Shown here in pieces: positions 21,357-32,482 of a stretch of 64,000 nt of DNA. Position 1 is the first letter of the stretch; the number at the start of each line of letters is the position of its first letter. The notes under the pieces are model-generated. The model searched no databases, had not been told where the DNA came from, and saw only the letters and a program-made list of their open reading frames with translations. The translations under genes and the position numbers were made by a program. Origin of the DNA: Telmatactis stephensoni (Eukaryota; Cnidaria; Anthozoa; Actiniaria; Isophelliidae); NCBI GenBank assembly GCA_029948255.1, contig JALIZF010001912.1, forward strand, positions 1,178,001 through 1,242,000, written 5' to 3'.

Positions 21357-21975
21357 ATTCTATATATAGTGTATACTAGCTAGTGAAAATGAGTAGAAGA
21401 CATCAGATCAAATCGGTTGAGTATTTTAGGTTTGATTTCTTGGACTTCTTAGCTACAATCCACCTTTATTTCGCGACATGATTGTGCTGCACGCAGTCTT
21501 GGCAAGCCAGTAGTATAAGGGGTAAGAAATTTCCGTACTTAATGTTTTGGCGCGCTTGATTAATTTCTGAGCTAAAATCCGGATTTTAATGGAAAAACAA
21601 CACCGATAAGTCGCTAACCTTAATCGTTTGAGCCTCCCACGCAGTCGTTTTTGGAATGACTGAGCTGCCTAACACTGCACGACTTTTGTGGGGTTATTTT
21701 TGTTAGCGATTGTTATTAGATTCTCCTCTGTTCCTTTAAATATCTATGTCACCCGTCTCACTGTCTATTTTAGTCGATCCATTAGGAATTTATTATGATT
21801 CATTCTTTATGGTCAAACAGCTACTTGAATACGAAATTTTCTGATTACTAAACACTAAACTTACTACAAAATCAATATAGAATTATATCTAGAGCAAAGG
21901 GTAGAGTGCAAACGGTATATCGCCGTGAAATATTTGTAGTACTAAATTGTGCAATTTTCATTTCTTCGTCTTTTA
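21357..21975. other. No recognisable feature
   Basis: AT-rich; no gene or repeat boundary seen. Confidence 0.3.
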
Positions 21976-22155
21976 TTTCGTTCGTTCGTTCGTTCGTTTA
22001 TTTGTTCGTTTGTTTGTCTGTTCGTTTGTTCGTTTGTTCATTTTTTATATTACGCTGCATACATTCACACACTTCTTATTTCACTCATTCATTTTTTCTT
22101 TCATTCTCTCGTTCGTTCGTTCGTTCTCTCGTTCGTTCGTTCGTTCGTTCATTCA
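21976..22155. repeat. (TTCG)n and (TTTG)n microsatellite
   Basis: Two blocks of GTTC tetranucleotides with TTTG variants. The FVRSFVRS-type frames across them are repeat artefacts. Confidence 0.9.
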
Positions 22156-22705
22156 TTGACTTAAAATGTACATATACACTGTGAATTACATATCGTACCA
22201 AGAAATAATGGCAACGATTGCAGCCTCATAACACTTTGCAAAAACCTAATCCATTGGAAATAAATGCAACAAAACATTTTTTTCGTTTGGCAGCACATAC
22301 CGTTTCTAAAATCCTTAAATGAAATATACGTGTGTCACTTTTGAGTCTTTCGTATTTAATTTGTATCTCTATGCATTTATCATATAATCTAATTTTATCT
22401 TATGATATATCTATTTATCTATTTATCTATATTTATATATTTATCTATTAACCTTTATTCTGAAAAGCCTTTTTAAGGACGAATAATGTATGTGTGTGTA
22501 TGTACGTGTTTTGTAACTCCGAAGATTGTTATCAAAAGCTCAGTCTTACCATCCGTAGTCGAGTACTAATTGAACTTATGATCTTTATTAAAGTTATTAC
22601 TTTTAAAGAGCACTCAATTTGAAGTTCATATAGTGTCTAAGACCTTGCTGTCCCTTGACCCTCGAAAGGCAAAAATCATCAGGTCAGATCATTTGGCTAG
22701 CTTAC

Positions 22706-22735
22706 CATGTGACGTCACGGCAGCCATCTTGAATT
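22706..22735 (+). promoter_or_regulatory. CRE-like site with YY1-like motif
   Basis: ATGTGACGTCACGGCAGCCATCTTGAATTG in two parts: TGACGTCA, then GCCATCTTG nearby. It is the same pairing as at 7780 and in the channel introns, in looser form. Confidence 0.3.
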
Positions 22736-22784
22736 GATGAATTTTAACAAAAGATTTTTCTCTCCCTTCTTTTTCTTTCTTAAT

Positions 22785-22787
<3 letters not shown>

Positions 22788-22816
<29 letters not shown>

Positions 22817-22840
22817 TTTCTTTTTTTTCTTTTTTGAATT
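22788..22840. repeat. (TTTC)n microsatellite
   Basis: Tetranucleotide run followed by T-rich sequence. Confidence 0.9.
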
Positions 22841-25186
22841 AGGCTAGGGTGATTTTTTGTTCATCCTACATGGCCAGAAATTCACAGTTATCTTTCCATT
22901 TCTTTCGATTCCATGAAATACTAAAAACTCAGCCATTGATGGCTGTTATGGACAGCAACTATGGATCTTGAAACAAAAGATTTCTCAGTCTATTGTTTAA
23001 TTCATTTATGCAAAATGACTACCTCTTTTTTTATTCTATGTTTTATTTTATCTTTATTTGCTTCTCACGGGAATGATCACAAACCAAAATAGAATGTGTG
23101 ATCATATCGCTATTGAACCCCTAAGTAATAATAGCTCAAAGGTTTGAAAACTGATAGGAATATTGGTTTAAAGAATTGCTCTTTTCATAAAATGCCTATT
23201 AATACTGCTGTCAGATAAAATGCAATAAAAGTTCCATAGTAATTGAGTTTAACAATCGATAATTGTCATTAGAATGATTCATTAGATTCCGCTTCCGCCA
23301 AGAGGCAGAAGAAATCGATATGCCACCTCGATCATGTTAATGACACCTACGTGAAAGCTAACTACTTTTCATCCAATTTTGTGGGATAAAAGCCTCTGAA
23401 AGTCCTGAAAGGTGTCCGGATTGAAAGTTGAATAGATATCATATATCTTTTTTTTCTTTTCTGTCTTTGTTATTGTTGTAACTCAAGTTTCTAAACTTGA
23501 TGACGGATGCTCATACAATAATTCTAAATTAATAAAGCTTTTTATTATCAAGAATTTTATCACATATTCTCTTTTCTTTTCTTCCTTCCTTCCTTTCTCT
23601 CTTTTTCTGTTTTCCCGTCTTCCATTGTTCACTCATTGCCGGTTTCTTTTTTTTCTTTATCTCTCCCTTTCATATTATTTTTACTTTCTCTCTTTTATAT
23701 TTGTTTGTTTGTCGTCGTCAGATTTCTTTCTTTCTTTCATTCTTTCTTTCCAGCTTAATTAGTCTCTTTATTTCTTTGCAGTTTTTTGCTTGTTTTTCGT
23801 TCTTTCTCTCTCATTGAATTATGTAACAATTTTGAAATATATATGGTACTGACAATTAAATTTGACTAGAGTACTACAAAAGCTAAAAAACTCTTTCAAA
23901 TTAACACTAATTCTAAACCCAAACTTTCCTACTTTCAAAAATAAAGTAAAATTAAGATGCAGCCGGCTTTTTTCCTTTACTTCTGTATTTTTTCCGTCTT
24001 TCTCAAGAATCTACTAGGAAAATCAACAACTATCAAATCAATTGAAGCTTTTTCTTGATATACCGATGTTTATCATTGTCAACTATTGTCTAATTATTGC
24101 TATCTAGCTCTTAATTTGAGATTGTCATTCCTCTGTCTTCCTCGTCATACTCAAGGCATGAGAACTACCGACCTTTGCCGCCAACTTTACTCGAGCCGCT
24201 GGCAAACTAAATCTTTGGCGTTTCTATAAGAAGTTCCTATCAACATTCTTGTTTTCTATAAAGGATATAAGTTCTCTTTGTTTAGGTTTTACAAGGGTTT
24301 ATGGCGACACTTATCCAAATTAGGGCTATAAACAAGGAAATATTCTCTACTACAGGAATTGAAGGAATTGACAAATCTCTAAAGACGTGAGTATCGAGAT
24401 AAAAAATCACGTTGCTTAGCAACACTTCGGCTACCATGTTGAAAGAGACTCGGTGAAGATTAGCATTCCAATTAAAAGAAATAAGGGCAAGAAAGAGAAA
24501 ACAAAAGTAAAAACAGAAAGATAATGATGCCGCTTTGAAATTAAGACGGTTACGGATAAATTTCAAAACGGCTATCCTCCCATCCACGGCGTACGTGGAC
24601 GTGACACGGGCGTGACGCGTGTTCTTTGTCAAAGAAAACGTTGATTTTGTGTGGATTGAGAAAAGGTAGCTTTTTAAAATTTATCCGAACTAGTGTGTAT
24701 GTACCTTAAGATAACTGGAAACCATTCGGATTCAAATTTTGCATAAAATTTTGCAATACACAAAACGCTGTGCTCATTTACAAAATAAGCTAGGGGGACC
24801 GAGAAAAGCCAGCTCCTTGAAAATAAACAGTAATAGGCCATTAATAGGGATCTGGCGGAAGGTCCAACCCCAGGCCACGAGATGTTGCAATCGTTATCAA
24901 TATTATTTCATTAGTTGGGGCAGTATGATATAGGCGCCGTTACAAGGCAGATTTTGCCGAGAATAAGTCGTGTGATGACGATAATATTACATTCGTTCAT
25001 TGCGTGACGACCGTGACAGCGTCACGACGCTACGTTCAGCTTACCATTTCTATACTTCGTAATATATGTCTGTCTACTGGTTTCAATCTTAAGTGATGGA
25101 AATATAATAGCCATTGAGCAGAGTGCGCCTTCCTGGACTGCCTCGCTCTCGCGTTTACCTTGAATTATGACGTCACTTTCTACAAA
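22841..25186. other. Gene-free, pyrimidine-rich in parts
   Basis: Imperfect TTTC/TCTT tracts occur near 23570-23760. The 116-residue minus-strand frame at 24282-24632 has hydrophobic runs but no motif or splice support and is not called as a gene. Confidence 0.3.
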
Positions 25187-25403
25187 TTAGAGTGATTTAT
25201 CAAACGCGACGCGATGCAAGAACAGGACAAAAATGACGAATACTCATAATCGTTGGTTCTGTGACTACCGTGACAACGTCGCGACGCCACGTTGAGGACG
25301 CCATTTCGTTTGTTTTAACGTCCGCGGTCATTTTGAACAAAATTGGTCATCGCGCGCGTCGTCGTCCTCTTTCACATCGCGTCGCGTTTGCTAAATCAGT
25401 CTA
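25187..25403. mobile_element. MITE with CGCGACGCGATG inverted ends
   Basis: Left TGATTTATCAAACGCGACGC then GATG; right CATCGCGTCGCGTTTGCTAA then ATCA. The interior repeats the GTGACAACGTCGCGACGC motif also seen just upstream (25006-25035). Confidence 0.65.
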
Positions 25404-25769
25404 TTACTGATATCGTGGAAGCTCGATAAGTGTGAAGGGTCTGTATACAAGTGGTTCAATTCGTTATGTCGGGTGTTTGAACGATAAATACGGTTCGTTA
25501 TAGCGGGGTCATCGTTATGACGGTTGGACATACAATATAAACACAGGCATAGAGCATTGGAATAGAGTACAAACACTAAAAGCGTGCAATACAGTTTGCA
25601 CCATTCTCTACTACTAGTAGCATTAATTTTGAAACCATTAGAAAATGAAGGAATTACAGCATATAATTTGGCACTGTAAAGCACTATTTTCAATTGCTAA
25701 CTTTTTGTGTTCGCTAATTTTAAACAAAAAATGCTGGCAACGGTGGGTTACTCTCTTTTGTGCATCTCC

Positions 25770-25853
25770 TATAACGCAGCCGCAGGTTTTGTGTCACGCA
25801 AGGCTTAGACCTCATTGCATGACACACAAACTGCGGCTGCGTAGTAGACTATC
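25770..25853. mobile_element. Hairpin MITE related to the TAGCCTCC family
   Basis: ACGCAGCCGCAGGTTTTGTG with TCACGCAA faces TTGCATGACACACAAACTGC with GGCTGCGT. The inner GTGTCACGC and GCAGCCGC are shared with the element at 38892-38974. Confidence 0.6.
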
Positions 25854-25984
25854 CTTTTTAATACAAACAATTTTTCGAAACTTCGCATATCCACTAGTTA
25901 CAAATGGCGCGCGTGTAAAGCTCATACCACTGATTAACGAAAAACTGCGCATGCTCACTTCATGCTCACTAATTTGCTCATTGT

Positions 25985-26065
25985 GACGTAATAAAAGAAG
26001 AAAGTTTCATTAATAATTTGCTTACTGTGACGTAATAAAGAAGAAAGTTTCATTAATGATTGACA
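25985..26065. repeat. Short direct repeat
   Basis: TGTGACGTAATAAA(A)GAAGAAAGTTTCATTAAT occurs twice in tandem, once with an extra A. It contains CRE-like GTGACGTAA. Confidence 0.6.
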
Positions 26066-26432
26066 GCAATGACATGGAAATTTGCGATTTTAACCTTTTT
26101 CCTCCTTACCTTCAGTCAAGGTATGTCTACTTATAGAAAATCATTTTGATTGAAAAACAGGAGATTCTTACTGATAACAAAATAACACCATTCGTTTTTA
26201 GTTCCCAATAGACTCTTGATCTTGGGCAAAAAAAGCAAAAAAAGAAAAATTCGAACTCAAGACTCATGGAAATAACACTTGATCTGAAATACCAAAACAT
26301 TTCGTCCAAACTTGACTTGCCTCAAACATATATTATGTATTAAGAAAATAATAATTCTAAGGGGAAAGTGATTAATAAGGTGCTAACATTAGAGTGGTTT
26401 TCATTAATCTGTGAAACAGAGTGTATTAGTTT

Positions 26433-26877
26433 TAGACTAGGCGCATTTTCGAAAAATCAGATACCTGGAGGCATTTTGGGGTATAGAGGCTGGTACGGCA
26501 TAACTATTCTAAACTGATTTTCCATGCTGAATACGAATATGACTGTTACCAAGACGTATTCTGCAATCTTATACGTGTAAATGACGTATTTTGTGAATTG
26601 CTACAGTCATTTCATACTAACGGCTTTTTCATGTAATTCCAAAAGTTCCCAAACTTAAAAACAGTGACCATAGCTGGAAAGAGCACATCAAAATGAGTAA
26701 AACTATGAAGTTTGAAGGATTTAAGTTGAAAAATCAAGGAGATACGAATTTTCAAAAACGAAATTTTGTATGAAAACACTTATAGTTATGCAAGAGATAC
26801 AAACAAATTTCGATTTTTAAAAATTAAAAAAATATGCACTTTTTGCGATCGACTTTTTCAGTTTTGCGCCTAGTCTA
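26433..26877. mobile_element. TIR element, TAGACTAGGCGCA ends
   Basis: Perfect 13-bp inverted ends (26433-26445 and 26865-26877) bound 445 bp without coding capacity. Confidence 0.6.
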
Positions 26878-26902
26878 TTTCATTCATTCGTTCGTTCGCT
26901 CA

Positions 26903-27311
26903 TTAGCCACTTTCATACCGTGAAGACTGGGTACGAGTCCCTCAAATTTTGACGATGGTAACGCAGAACTCATATAGTCAGAAAGAGCACATCGAGCTAT
27001 ATAAAATCCCGAAGTTTGGTGTTAATCGGTTTAATATTGAACGTTTTACAGCCGTTCTAATATGGTAGAATTTACAAAGAAATGTATGGTTGTAGGGACA
27101 TTTGTGGACATTTGTCCCTACAGCCATACATTTCTTTGTAAAATCTAGCATGTCTGTAACTGCTGTATCTCTTTCAATGTATATCCGATTAACATCAAAC
27201 CTCGGGATTATATACAGCTCGATGTGCTCTTTCTGACTACAAAAGTTTTGTGTTGCCATCATCAAAGTTTAAGGGACTCGTACCCAGTCTTCACGGTATG
27301 AAAGTGGCTAA
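26903..27311. mobile_element. Near-full-length palindromic MITE
   Basis: Starts TTAGCCACTTTCATACCGTG and ends with its inverse. The two arms (about 200 bp each, diverged) face each other around 27107, sharing GACTGGGTACGAGTCCCT, TCAGAAAGAGCACATCGAGC and ACAAAGAAATGTATGG. Confidence 0.8.
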
Positions 27312-27473
27312 TATAGAACTGAAGGTGAGGCTCGATAAGAAGAAGACAAAATGTACCTTTAATTTACCGAGTTTAAATTGACAGGGGCACTATATTGGCA
27401 GGAATATGAGGACAGATTGCTATTAAAGTTAGAAACGAAGAAAACTATTAAAATCTCTCGCGAAACACATTTA

Positions 27474-28095
27474 TAATAATAATAATAATAATAAGTTTAA
27501 TTTAACATTTCTCGCATATAAATGAATTACAAATGTTGTAACAAATGGAAACATTTACCATACAAACCAGTTAAGTAAAAATCGGTAACATATTTAAGAA
27601 ATAAATAGAACAAAATTTGAATAAATTAATAATGATGCAATTAAATATTTATATTAGAACAGATTGCAAAAAATTAAAAACACTCAAAAATTACAAAAAA
27701 TGCTAAAATCTAAGTATTAAGAAACCGAAAAAGACAAAAGAGAGTGAAAAGAAAGGGAAAACAGGGAAAAAAAGAAAAATATTCCGACCTACACAGGGAT
27801 CGAATCGGTAACCCTTAAATCGGACCCCCCGGAAATGGGGAAAGAATAACTAGATAATTGAAAAAAATAGGAAAAAGCTAAAAATGAAATTTGGGACGAT
27901 TCTCCCGAGACATTCAAAGAAGCTGAGACATCGAATCGACTTACGTTTTGGATGAAGATTTCGGCCCCATCCACGCTATCCCGGTGCTACATATTACAGT
28001 TGTCTTAGCCCGAAGGCCAGGGAGGGAGACGATATCCGGACCCTAATCCATACCTTTAGATATCACCTTAGACCGCTGCGCTACCTAGACACTTA
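27474..28095 (-). repeat. Possible old tRNA-derived SINE or LINE tail
   Basis: A box-like TAGCGCAGCGG (minus, 28073-28083) and an (AAT)n run at 27475-27494 in the position of a 3' tail. A B box-like ATTCGATCCC lies at 27794, much too far from the A box for an intact tRNA head, so this is a degenerate or composite element. Confidence 0.3.
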
Positions 28096-29404
28096 ATAAT
28101 TTTAATGTCTAATTGGGGTAGTCTATTCGGCGAAGTTTCATTGTGATGCTAATAGACTGTTCCAAACCCTTGGGGAAATAGGAAAACCAATCAAAGTCCA
28201 GTAACCGTAAGAATGATTTCATAAATAAGCTGAGGAAAGAGTAATAAAAGAATAAATTTCCGTGAGCATTTCTAAGTGCATAAGGGTTCTTTGCAAAGTC
28301 AAGAAGTTACACTTATGACTGTTTATGGATTTTACGGTTTTTTCTTTTGCTGGATGATCATTGAAACTGATTTCCCAGTTCAAGAACAATCTTGAGGCAA
28401 GTTTGAAGGCTTAAAACGTCAGTAAAGTTAAGTACTTTGTGGATTGTAGATTCTACGCGTAATTAAGAAGCCCATACAAATTTAGCTGAGACTAAAAGCC
28501 CTACGGGCTTGGTTCGCACTGTCAAGACCTCGGTCTGATATTTTTCCGTAATAACCGCGCTTTCGGTTAATAAGAAGTAATTATTCACTTCAGATCTTTA
28601 TCAGATAGATTCATTACTGGGCTACCTGTCGTAGACTGAGCATGCAGACTGTGTGCAAAATTACCCAAGTGGCCTTTGCAAGCAAGCTTTGTTACTCGAG
28701 CTTCCTCGTATAGCCCAAGTGAACGCTATTATGTATATCTTCTTGTTTTAAGTAACAACGCCATCGCACGCAAGCAAGGCTCTCGAACAGAATCTCGAGC
28801 AATAGAATTTGATTTTTGACGCGCGCGCGGACGGGACCGTTTGCTTTAAATTTGTTTAAGAGCCTTGCGCGCGCGATGACGAAGTTGCTAAAAATAGCCT
28901 TAGTCGCCACGTACATCGCACTGAGATCAATAGTTAGTTTCGCTCTATTAGGTATTATGGTCTCTTGGTTTTAATAAATATCCCCGCGAAACTTTATTGT
29001 AACGGCACAAGGTTTTGTAAAAAGGTTTTACTAAAACCAGTAAAAGTGTAGCAGTTACTGTTTCTCATGCTTAATTATCAGTTTATGAAAAAACTATGAA
29101 AACAACCGCCTAGCTGTTTTTCCGCTATGTCTACCTGCACGCAAAAAAGAATTCAACCAAATATCCTCCTACCCGAACCTCGCGTTCGGTCAAAAACATA
29201 TATATACTGTATGTATATTTAAAGAAAATAGCTCGCGCGCCCATGTCTATCTCTGTACTGTGATATACTGGTAGGTAGGTGTAAAGCATAACTGAGAAAA
29301 GCAACCTTAGAGTTGCTTAGTTTTTCTGTTTTCTAGTGCTCTATATCTTCCATTCTATCTCAAACATTTTATAATTATAGTTAAAATATATTTTTTTGCG
29401 ATAG
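28096..29404. other. Gene-free upstream flank of the Ly6 exon
   Basis: Contains a CAAGAGACC-type repeat end (28905-28970), CGCGCG-rich fragments and a truncated copy of the host MITE (29228-29365). The expected signal-peptide exon of the Ly6 gene was not identified here. Confidence 0.4.
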
Positions 29405-29808
29405 GAAACTGCCTGCAGTGTCACAAGTGTCCACCGCATGAGCATCGAAGTGCAAGAGCATGCCTGGCAGGACCCCCTGAAGAATGCAAATCCTACCAAA
29501 AAGCCTGCTTCTTCGAGTATAACAAACTCAACATCAAACTAGGGTGCGGACGGGATTGGGCTCATCCCGCGGGATGCTACGGGACAATCTGTATCAGCTG
29601 GTGCAATAGTGATTTGTGTAATGAAAAGCTTTTGAGGGCAAATGCTCCATTTAAACTTGACCTTAAGGAGTTACCGACTACAGAAGGTCCGATGATCCTG
29701 TCTTATAATTGGTTCGAATCAGTGTTCAATACGTCATCGCGACAGGGGTATAATTTCTGGCTAATTTGCCTTCTCCTTGGAACTGTTCTTACTATCACAA
29801 CTTTATAA
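29405..29808 (+). CDS. Ly6/uPAR-domain GPI-anchored protein, last exon
   Basis: The exon starts after TTTTTTTGCGATAG (acceptor) with two bases that finish a split codon, and runs open to TAA at 29806-29808. It encodes a cysteine-rich three-finger domain: NCLQCHKC, then Cys at regular spacing, ending CISWCNSDLCNE, the usual closing motif of Ly6/uPAR domains (a Cys cluster followed by C-N). Eleven cysteines lie in about 75 residues. After a linker with an NTS glycosylation site, the chain ends in a hydrophobic tail (YNFWLICLLLGTVLTITTL), as expected for GPI attachment. The signal peptide must be on an upstream exon that I could not place. Family members sit on the outer cell surface and bind receptors or peptides; lynx-type members modulate nicotinic receptors. 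It lies 2.4 kb from the 3' end of the channel gene, convergently oriented. Confidence 0.8.
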
Positions 29809-31932
29809 TTCAGTACGAACTTTAAGAAATCATTGACTGCAAAAGATCCAAAGATTCTGCCTTATAACTGGTCGGATTCAATAATGAACGCTATTGATTG
29901 TCTACCCAATGTGCGTCGTTCTTTAGACTGATTTTCGTATTGCGAATTAAGGTTGGTGCCTACTATTGTCCGCGCGCACTGCTTTCTGCGCATGCAAAAA
30001 CAATGAATTTTTGTCGGTAAAGCAATCGTAAAAGCAAGGCCTTTTTACGACTTTTTGAAAAAAATTAACTTACAGAATTAAAGGAAAACCATTTAGCCTC
30101 TCCTGTGTTTGAATGAAATTCACAGTTGATAAATAGAACCTGAGTTACAACGCTTGTTTTGACTATCATTTCTACCAGAAACGATCTGTTTTCGCCGCCA
30201 TCTTGAAAATTTCCCACAATACATTGTAATTCGCTCTACTTTCCGGGGAGGGCTAGGGAATTTTTGATCATTTTCGCGAATTCTGATCAGTTTTCGCGCG
30301 TTTATCGGCAAATAACTTTCTAAATCGCACGGATACCCCTATTTTTTATTTCTGTAAATTGTAAAGTGGAGATTAACCTACTATTTTAAAATACTTTTAT
30401 AAATTTAAAATTGAAACTTGATTGCAAAAATTGGACTTTTCATTTGGCGGTCATGAACCAAAACAGGTCTAAAACTAGTAAAAAGTCATTGAAAAAAATT
30501 GTTATTCTGGTTTTTCATATTTCGTATGGCATTGACAAGTAAGAGAATTGTGTTGTAAACGTTTTAGTAAAAAACTTTTGACATTTTTTCAAAATATGGG
30601 GTATTTATGATTTTTTCTTTGGGCCTCTAGAATAGGCAGATTTTGCAACATTTGATGGCGTGTAACTCATTAATATGCACGGTGACCCCCAATTTTTTCC
30701 TTGGATTCTAGCTCCCTATGATGGGTTCTTTGATACCCATGTGGTTTTTGGCCAAAAAAATTACCTTCCCATTAGTAGGCACCAACCTTAATAACTTTGA
30801 CAAACTTGATGTTTTTTCGCGTATGTTCAGTACACGTTTCAAAGTCATGTCTTTGTTCATAAGGATGTTTGTAATGAGCTTTTTTATTCGCAATCATGAC
30901 CATAAGCAACAAATAATCAGATTATTCACTACGTAAATCGTCATAAAATACACACAAGCGGATATTTTTTAATCAGTCCTTCTCAGTAGTCATCAACTAA
31001 GACCTGTTATCTAGCACTACAAAAGTATTCTCTCTTCGACATTTACGTCATCTAAGCTCAGTGTGACCAATGACCAAAGCCAGTGGTCCTGCAAGAGTGA
31101 CTACTCAAGATATGCAGCCACGACTACAGCGAGAATTAGAGAGAATTATTCTGTTATAAAAGAGCAAGGATTACTGATGAAATCAATCGGTATATTTATA
31201 CAATACACCTATTTCAAAAAATGGTTGTCCCGCGAGAGGCCTCAAGCCCACGCAACTAGACCGAAAAGGAGTATGGGTAATTGCAAAACTTCACTCTCTT
31301 TACAGCCTTGGTCTTAATTTTTAAAGTAAACAGATGAAAGGTCAGAGCAAGCGAGATTTGAACTGTCGTATAGATATTTAAACAAGGACAATTCAATAAT
31401 AATGCATGTATAGATATTTGTTTGGTTTTATAGCTTTAGTCATTTTTACCCATGATTCCTTTCAGGTGAGTCACGTAGGATAGTGGCCTTTGGCCAGACA
31501 ATGTCTATTGAAGTAGATATATATTATATACATAAGAATGATGGATAATATGTAGTTGGACATTAAGGGGGAAGTCCTTAGTTATGAAAATTTTTGGTTG
31601 AAAATTGTGCTGACTTGGACGTTACTTCGTTCTTTTGTAACGACAATACGAAACAGCTTAGTTTCCAGGTACCTGGTTTTATTTCGACCTGTCTTATTTA
31701 TCCTAGAGTAACTATAGTGATGGATTCATCAATATCTGACGTCATACTCAATCTCGTTGGCATTTTCATCAGCTGATTGATGTGTGTTTTCAATACAACA
31801 TTCTCTGAGTTGAGAGCACATGTTTGACCAACGCAACATTTGAAGGGAGATAATGAGATTCGCCAGCTGTTTGAATTGAAACCCAGCAATTATTTTTTGT
31901 TTTGTTTGTAATTGTTTGTTCGGTTGTTTGCA
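29809..31932. other. No recognisable feature
   Basis: AT-rich 3' flank of the Ly6 exon. A GCCGCCATCTTG (YY1-like) word occurs near 30188. Frames at 30708-30936 and 31063-31317 lack support. Confidence 0.3.
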
Positions 31933-32095
31933 ATTGTGTTCGTTCGCTTCGTTCGTTCGCTCGTTCGTTCGTTCGTTTCTTCGTTCGGTTAGTTGGTTGA
32001 TTGGTTGGTTGGTTGGTTGGTTGGTTGGTTGGTGTTTGGTTGGTCGGTCGGTCGGTCAGTCGGTTGGTTGGTTAGTTGGTTGGTTAGTTGGTTCT
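31933..32095. repeat. (GTTC)n / (GGTT)n microsatellite
   Basis: GTTC tetranucleotides change into GGTT and GGTC tetranucleotides. WLVGWLVG-type frames across it are artefacts. Confidence 0.9.
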
Positions 32096-32188
32096 TTCTA
32101 AAGTGGACAGTCAGTTTTGAGGGGTTCATCCTTGTTCAATCAAGGGGATTCACTTTATATAGTTTTCAATGTCCTCTATTGTCCTTAA

Positions 32189-32482
32189 CTATTTATAAGC
32201 ACGATAAAAATCTGGGAGATACCTGCCAAAATAATAGGCCTGGAAAGCAAGATACAACATGGGAAACATAACGCGACAAATTTTGTCGATGAGGAGTGAT
32301 AAATCTCTTGGAAGTTGCTCAGCCTTCTTTTCATCTTTGGCCTCTGTAATGGTCTCGTTAGCGTTGGAATTTTGTTGTTTGGCGTCTTGGTTCTCGCTGT
32401 TGTCGTTCTCACTGTAAAACTTCATTTCAAATTGGCTGTCATCAAGGGATGATATCTTGCAATCATTGCAACCGAGATTGTC
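32189..32482 (-). CDS. Channel exon 8: M3-M4 linker and M4
   Basis: Acceptor GGTGGTTGCAG. Encodes an acidic, Asn/Gln-rich linker, then LIDKICRVMFPMLYLAFQAY and the C-terminus FGRYLPDFYRAYK before TAA. IDKICRVMFP is the standard entry to M4. Confidence 0.85.
   Translation of the reverse strand, partial: DNLGCNDCKISSLDDSQFEMKFYSENDNSENQDAKQQNSNANETITEAKDEKKAEQLPRDLSLLIDKICRVMFPMLYLAFQAYYFGRYLPDFYRAYK

Noticed and set aside
21976..22155. CRISPR-like array
   Set aside because: Simple tetranucleotide repeats without spacers; the setting is eukaryotic.
24282..24632. 116-residue minus-strand ORF
   Set aside because: Hydrophobic run without family motif, no splice or promoter support.
31916..32271. 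Trp/Leu/Val/Gly repeat frames
   Set aside because: Translation of the GGTT microsatellite.
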